DNA from: Glutamicibacter mishrai
GTDB lineage: Bacteria > Actinomycetota > Actinomycetes > Actinomycetales > Micrococcaceae
Length of the DNA: 64,000 nt
Assembly: GCF_012221945.1 (NCBI RefSeq)
Contig: NZ_CP032549.1
Span: forward strand, 1,860,001 to 1,924,000
Reading direction: 5' to 3'
The translations under genes were made by a program, and so were the position numbers. The notes under the pieces were generated by a model. That model searched no databases. It had not been told where the DNA came from and worked only from the letters and a program-made list of their open reading frames with translations. Shown here one piece after another: positions 60,955 to 64,000 of the stretch (position 1 is the stretch's first letter; each line of letters starts with the position of its first letter).

Positions 60955-61752
60955 ATGCGCATCGCTGTAATGCAGGACGAAGCTGAGGTCTTGGGGCTTG
61001 AGCGCAATCTCGACGCCATTGATCATGCTGCGCAACGTGCTGCCGCCGATGGTGCCAAAATCCTGCTCACATCCGAGCTCTTCACCGTCGGCTACGCGCC
61101 CTACGTCCTGCGCGATTCCCTGGATATTTCCCTGCTGCCGGGTGCTCACCAGCGATTGTCGCAAATTGCAGCCAAGCATTCGATTGCCTTGGTTTACTCC
61201 CTGCCGGAGATCACCGATGCCGGTTGGCTGATTACATCGACCTTTGTTGATGATCAGGGAGTGAAGCTCGCGCATTATCAGAAGGTGCAGCTTTTTGGCG
61301 TTGAAGAGCATGAAGTATTCACCGCAGGCAGCAACCCGCCAGCATCCTTCGCCTATGCAGGACTGAGGCTGGGCATGGTGATCTGCTTTGACGTGGAATT
61401 CCCGGAAGTTGTCCGCGAAGCTTCACGACGTTCGGTCCAGTTGCTGCTCGTCCCAACTGCCATGGGCCGCGGATATGAGCAGGTATGCACTCGCCTTGTT
61501 CCAACCCGTGCCATGGAGAGCCAGCTTTTCATCGCCTACGCGAACCACAGCGGTTCGGAAGCTGGCTTCGAGTTGGCAGGCACCAGCGTCATCGCCGGTG
61601 CTGATGGGACTATCCTGGCGCAGGCTGGCGCGGGTTCCGAGCTTCTTGCTGCGGATATCGACGTGAACGCACTTCCGCGGATCAGAGCGGAAGTTCCGTA
61701 TCTGGAACAGGCGCGCAAGGACCTCTACGCGCAATGGCTAATGGATAAGTAA
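60955..61752 (+). CDS. Carbon-nitrogen hydrolase (nitrilase superfamily)
   Basis: A 265-aa amidase-type member of the nitrilase superfamily. The Glu-Lys-Cys triad is Glu41 (LLTSELFTVGYAPY), Lys110 (HYQKVQLFGVEE) and Cys144 (MVICFDVEFPEVVR). Conserved RAMESQLFIAYANHSG follows. The branch looks like that of aliphatic amidases or R-amidases acting on small amides; the substrate is not readable. ATG 60955 has GGAGGGAG ten bases upstream. It is monocistronic, between two hairpins. Confidence 0.88.
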   Translation: MRIAVMQDEAEVLGLERNLDAIDHAAQRAAADGAKILLTSELFTVGYAPYVLRDSLDISLLPGAHQRLSQIAAKHSIALVYSLPEITDAGWLITSTFVDDQGVKLAHYQKVQLFGVEEHEVFTAGSNPPASFAYAGLRLGMVICFDVEFPEVVREASRRSVQLLLVPTAMGRGYEQVCTRLVPTRAMESQLFIAYANHSGSEAGFELAGTSVIAGADGTILAQAGAGSELLAADIDVNALPRIRAEVPYLEQARKDLYAQWLMDK

Positions 61753-61765
61753 CCATCTCCCTGGG

Positions 61766-61798
61766 TGCTTCCGCAGGCGAAAGTATCGTGCGGAAGCA
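61766..61798 (+). terminator. Hairpin after the nitrilase gene
   Basis: A 10-bp perfect stem, TGCTTCCGCA (61766-61775) with TGCGGAAGCA (61789-61798), between convergent genes. Confidence 0.65.
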
Positions 61799-61819
61799 TC
61801 AGGAGGCCTGAGGTTGTAG

Positions 61820-63280
61820 TCAGGCGGCCGTGGGTTTCGCGAAGCCAGGTCCTCCGAGTTTGCCTTTGAGTTCTTCGAACCAACGCGAGTCACTCATGAG
61901 ATGAGGGAAGGGCTTGTGGACTAAACCCGTAGCTGGCGGGGCCGTCGATCTATACGACGTCGAGGACACCGGATTGATCAACATGGTGTGCGGACCCTTC
62001 ATGAGCGTCAACTCAAACCAGCCAGCAGCTTCCTTGGCTTTATTGCAGATTTCGCAGCGACCGCAGCCGTTGTACGCACTGGTCTTGCCACCTCGAGCAT
62101 GCTGCTTGACGTGGTCTGTTTCTTCGACAATTCCGTCGCAAAATGGAGTGCGGCAATGCCGGTCACGAACTCTGATGAACTTCTTGAGGTTTTCCGGGAA
62201 GATCCGGGCTTTGGAGTCCATCGCTATCAGGTCTTGATCTCCAGGTGCCGTATAGAACCTAGCTAGTTCAGTGAGCACTTCGATCTGTTCGACATGGTCC
62301 GGAGTGAGCTTCGCTTCCATCTCTTCGAACGTTAGCTCGTTGTCGATTTGATGTCCGCCGATCCATGCCCGCACGTCCTGCGCGGGCATGTAGCCGTAGC
62401 CTTCGAGGTATGCAGGTTCCCGTTCGCCCTGGAACAAAGCCCGGTCGGTCATGATGACTCCGACTTGCAAGTTGATGGGCATCTTTGAGGGCTCGCCGGC
62501 CATCATATAGCTGTGGAGAATGTCGGCCCTGATTTGATCCAGGGTTCGCTCGTCACCCTTTTTCTTGAGCCTCCGGGATTCCTTGTCGAGATAGTTCTTC
62601 AACCCCATGCCGGGAAGCAACGGATACATCGCGGTGAGCTTGATGCAGCCCTTCGTTGTATCAATGTCCATGCGGGCGTAGCGGCTCTCTTCGACTGTCT
62701 TCTGCTCTTTGGATACCTGGTCAGAGTTGTAGGAAAGCGTGAACTTCCGGACAGTGTCTTTGATGCGCTTCGGCCCCATGTTCTCGAACATGTCAGGGTT
62801 CTCGCCGTAGAAATCATCAAATTCGGTGCGACGTTGCGCCTTGACCGTCTGCAATTCATTGAGGATTGCCATGATCTGACGTTCGGTAAATTCACCGTGT
62901 GCGAATGCGGTCGCCAAATTTGGGGTGTCTTCCATGAGGACGCGGCAATTGGTCAGGTAATTGCGGAATCCTTTGGGTGATTGTCTGCGTGCCATGGCAA
63001 CGCTGGAAGCTGCGCCTCGCGTTTGATCGTCCAGGTTGACTCCGCGTTCTTCGTGGTCGCGGACTACGTCTTTTTCTACCTGATAAGACAACGAAGCCTG
63101 CTTGTAGTTAGCCGAAGAGGCCAAGCTTTCCAAGCCTGCGATGGCTTGGAGGCGTTCAGTTGTGCTGCCGTGGTCTTCAATCCACGCCAGGTCATCTTGC
63201 AGTTGCAGCAAGTGGGTTTCGAAATCCTCTTGCGTCACTGCTGGGTGCAGGCCATCTCCGTGCGCCTTTGCTTCGGGCAT
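61820..63280 (-). CDS. DUF222-HNH endonuclease domain protein
   Basis: A 486-aa protein of the 13E12-repeat-like family that is abundant in Actinobacteria. The N-terminal 330 residues are the helical DUF222 domain. The C-terminal HNH nuclease has Cys376 and Cys381 in RHCRTPFC, Asp389-His390 in ETDHVKQHARGG, Asn404, and Cys406, Cys409 and Cys412 in NGCGRCEICNKAKE. The catalytic His and the zinc cysteines are present, so it may be active. The role of these proteins is unknown; many copies per genome suggest mobile or selfish origin. GC content is lower than in neighbouring genes. Confidence 0.88.
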   Translation of the reverse strand: MPEAKAHGDGLHPAVTQEDFETHLLQLQDDLAWIEDHGSTTERLQAIAGLESLASSANYKQASLSYQVEKDVVRDHEERGVNLDDQTRGAASSVAMARRQSPKGFRNYLTNCRVLMEDTPNLATAFAHGEFTERQIMAILNELQTVKAQRRTEFDDFYGENPDMFENMGPKRIKDTVRKFTLSYNSDQVSKEQKTVEESRYARMDIDTTKGCIKLTAMYPLLPGMGLKNYLDKESRRLKKKGDERTLDQIRADILHSYMMAGEPSKMPINLQVGVIMTDRALFQGEREPAYLEGYGYMPAQDVRAWIGGHQIDNELTFEEMEAKLTPDHVEQIEVLTELARFYTAPGDQDLIAMDSKARIFPENLKKFIRVRDRHCRTPFCDGIVEETDHVKQHARGGKTSAYNGCGRCEICNKAKEAAGWFELTLMKGPHTMLINPVSSTSYRSTAPPATGLVHKPFPHLMSDSRWFEELKGKLGGPGFAKPTAA

Positions 63281-63348
63281 ATTCTAATTATACTTCTTAA
63301 GCTCGAATATGTCTTCGAACAATGTGGAAAAGTTTTGGTGCGGTGCGG

Positions 63349-64000
63349 TTAGCTCGAAGCGAGGAAATTCAGTGCGAGATAGAGCTCCTGGCGAACGCCA
63401 GCGCGGTTCAGGTCCTTGTCGAGAATCTCGCCGATGGAGGCGATGTGACGGCGCACGGAATTGCGATGCAAGTCAATGTTCTTCGAAGTCTGATCCCAGG
63501 AACCATTGGCTTCCAGCCAGCCGGTGAGCACCTCAAGGTAGAGGTCGCGGCGGGGTTCGGGGAGATCGAGGATCGGCGCGAGGGCTTGTTCGGCGAGCTG
63601 CTTCCCGGCTTGGGCGGGGAGCAGGGAAAGGAATGAACGAGGGATGGAGCGGGCGTCGAGGCTCTGGCGTTTTTCGCGGATCTGGGGGAGCAGGCCGGTG
63701 GCTTGGGCCTGGAGATCAGCGAGCTTTTCGCCGAGCTGGCGATCGGCGGGTTCCGGAGTGCTGAAGCCGGCGACGTAGCCGGAGGATTCGAGTCGTTCGA
63801 ACATCGCGGTGGTGGGTTCGGCGCGGGTGAGGGCGACGAAGTGGTCGTCGGCCTGCATCACCAGGCGGGTGTCAAAGAGCGCCTGGAGGTGGGTCAAATG
63901 CGGCGAAGGCTGCTGCGCAGCGGAGGAGTCGAGCGGGGAAACCACCGCAACGCGCACCGGATTCGCGGCGGCTCCGCCAAGGCTGGCGGAGAACAGGTCG
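63349..64000 (-). CDS. PucR-type transcriptional regulator, C-terminal part (partial)
   Basis: The gene enters from the right edge; the frame is open through base 64000. The visible 217 residues end in a PucR/CdaR C-terminal helix-turn-helix: YLEVLTGWLEANGSWDQTSKNIDLHRNSVRRHIASIGEIL, with the conserved L-x-L-H-x-N-[ST]-V/L-x-x-R core. The part before it is a GGDEF-like or unrelated sensor region typical of these activators (QLGEKLADLQAQATGLL). Targets cannot be told without the rest of the gene and its neighbours on the right. Confidence 0.75.
   Translation of the reverse strand, partial: DLFSASLGGAAANPVRVAVVSPLDSSAAQQPSPHLTHLQALFDTRLVMQADDHFVALTRAEPTTAMFERLESSGYVAGFSTPEPADRQLGEKLADLQAQATGLLPQIREKRQSLDARSIPRSFLSLLPAQAGKQLAEQALAPILDLPEPRRDLYLEVLTGWLEANGSWDQTSKNIDLHRNSVRRHIASIGEILDKDLNRAGVRQELYLALNFLASS

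Overview
The window comes from a high-GC Gram-positive actinobacterium. The 16S sequence, Lsr2, ClpC, MenG, a short actinobacterial-type N-acetylglutamate synthase, DUF222-HNH and a 5' rrn leader with the actinobacterial BoxA-like motif all point to the Micrococcaceae. From memory of 16S signatures the closest genus is Glutamicibacter/Arthrobacter; this is inference, not a search result. It reads as chromosome with core genes throughout; no phage, transposon, integrase or CRISPR array was seen.

Layout. (1) 1-2288: end of a DUF2520-type gene, panC, and a convergent nitronate monooxygenase. (2) 2342-17790: two nearly identical rRNA operons (16S-23S-5S, no spacer tRNA) as 5.8-kb direct repeats. 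They have different promoters and are separated by 3.6 kb carrying a small unknown gene, a hipBA toxin-antitoxin pair and a mepB-like gene. (3) 17892-24927: M13 metallopeptidase, lysS, a 55-aa membrane protein, lsr2, clpC. (4) 25005-34289: VOC/AraC/MFS/DUF1801 operon, argA-like acetyltransferase, DUF1206, mutY, a membrane-anchored unknown, radA-disA, FUSC-type membrane protein. (5) 34380-41157: phosphate region: pstS-C-A-B behind a PHO-box-like repeat, then a membrane protein/XRE pair, then a Pit-type transporter with its DUF47 partner. (6) 41396-48645: MFS, unknown gene, tRNA-Lys, hydrolase, ABC-F protein with a possible leader ORF, menG, tandem SRPBCC protein and its ArsR-type repressor. (7) 48864-53867: aldehyde/alcohol oxidation cluster: GAF regulator, exaC-type aldehyde dehydrogenase, zinc alcohol dehydrogenase, DUF779, VOC. 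(8) 53942-64000: CsoR/CstR-family regulator with a Cys-rich small protein, TetR with DUF308/flavoprotein, LldR-like regulator with D-lactate dehydrogenase, nitrilase-type hydrolase, DUF222-HNH protein, partial PucR-type regulator.

The most informative non-coding signals are sites I could read directly. They are a perfect TGTGA-N6-TCACA (CRP/GlxR-type) box before the aldehyde dehydrogenase, and two 11-nt PHO-box units before pstS. A TNGTNNNACNA box lies between the LldR-like gene and the lactate dehydrogenase. A 16-bp palindrome sits between the -35 and -10 of the CsoR/CstR gene. A 10-bp-arm inverted repeat surrounds the start codon of the ArsR-type gene, which looks leaderless. The CsoR-family protein lacks the usual histidine ligand and may sense sulfur species rather than copper.

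I did not find a clearly undescribed multi-gene system. The best candidates for new biology are the hipBA module held between two recombination-prone rrn copies, the CstR-like regulator plus small Cys protein, the possible leader ORF before the ABC-F gene, and the 55-aa membrane protein after lysS.
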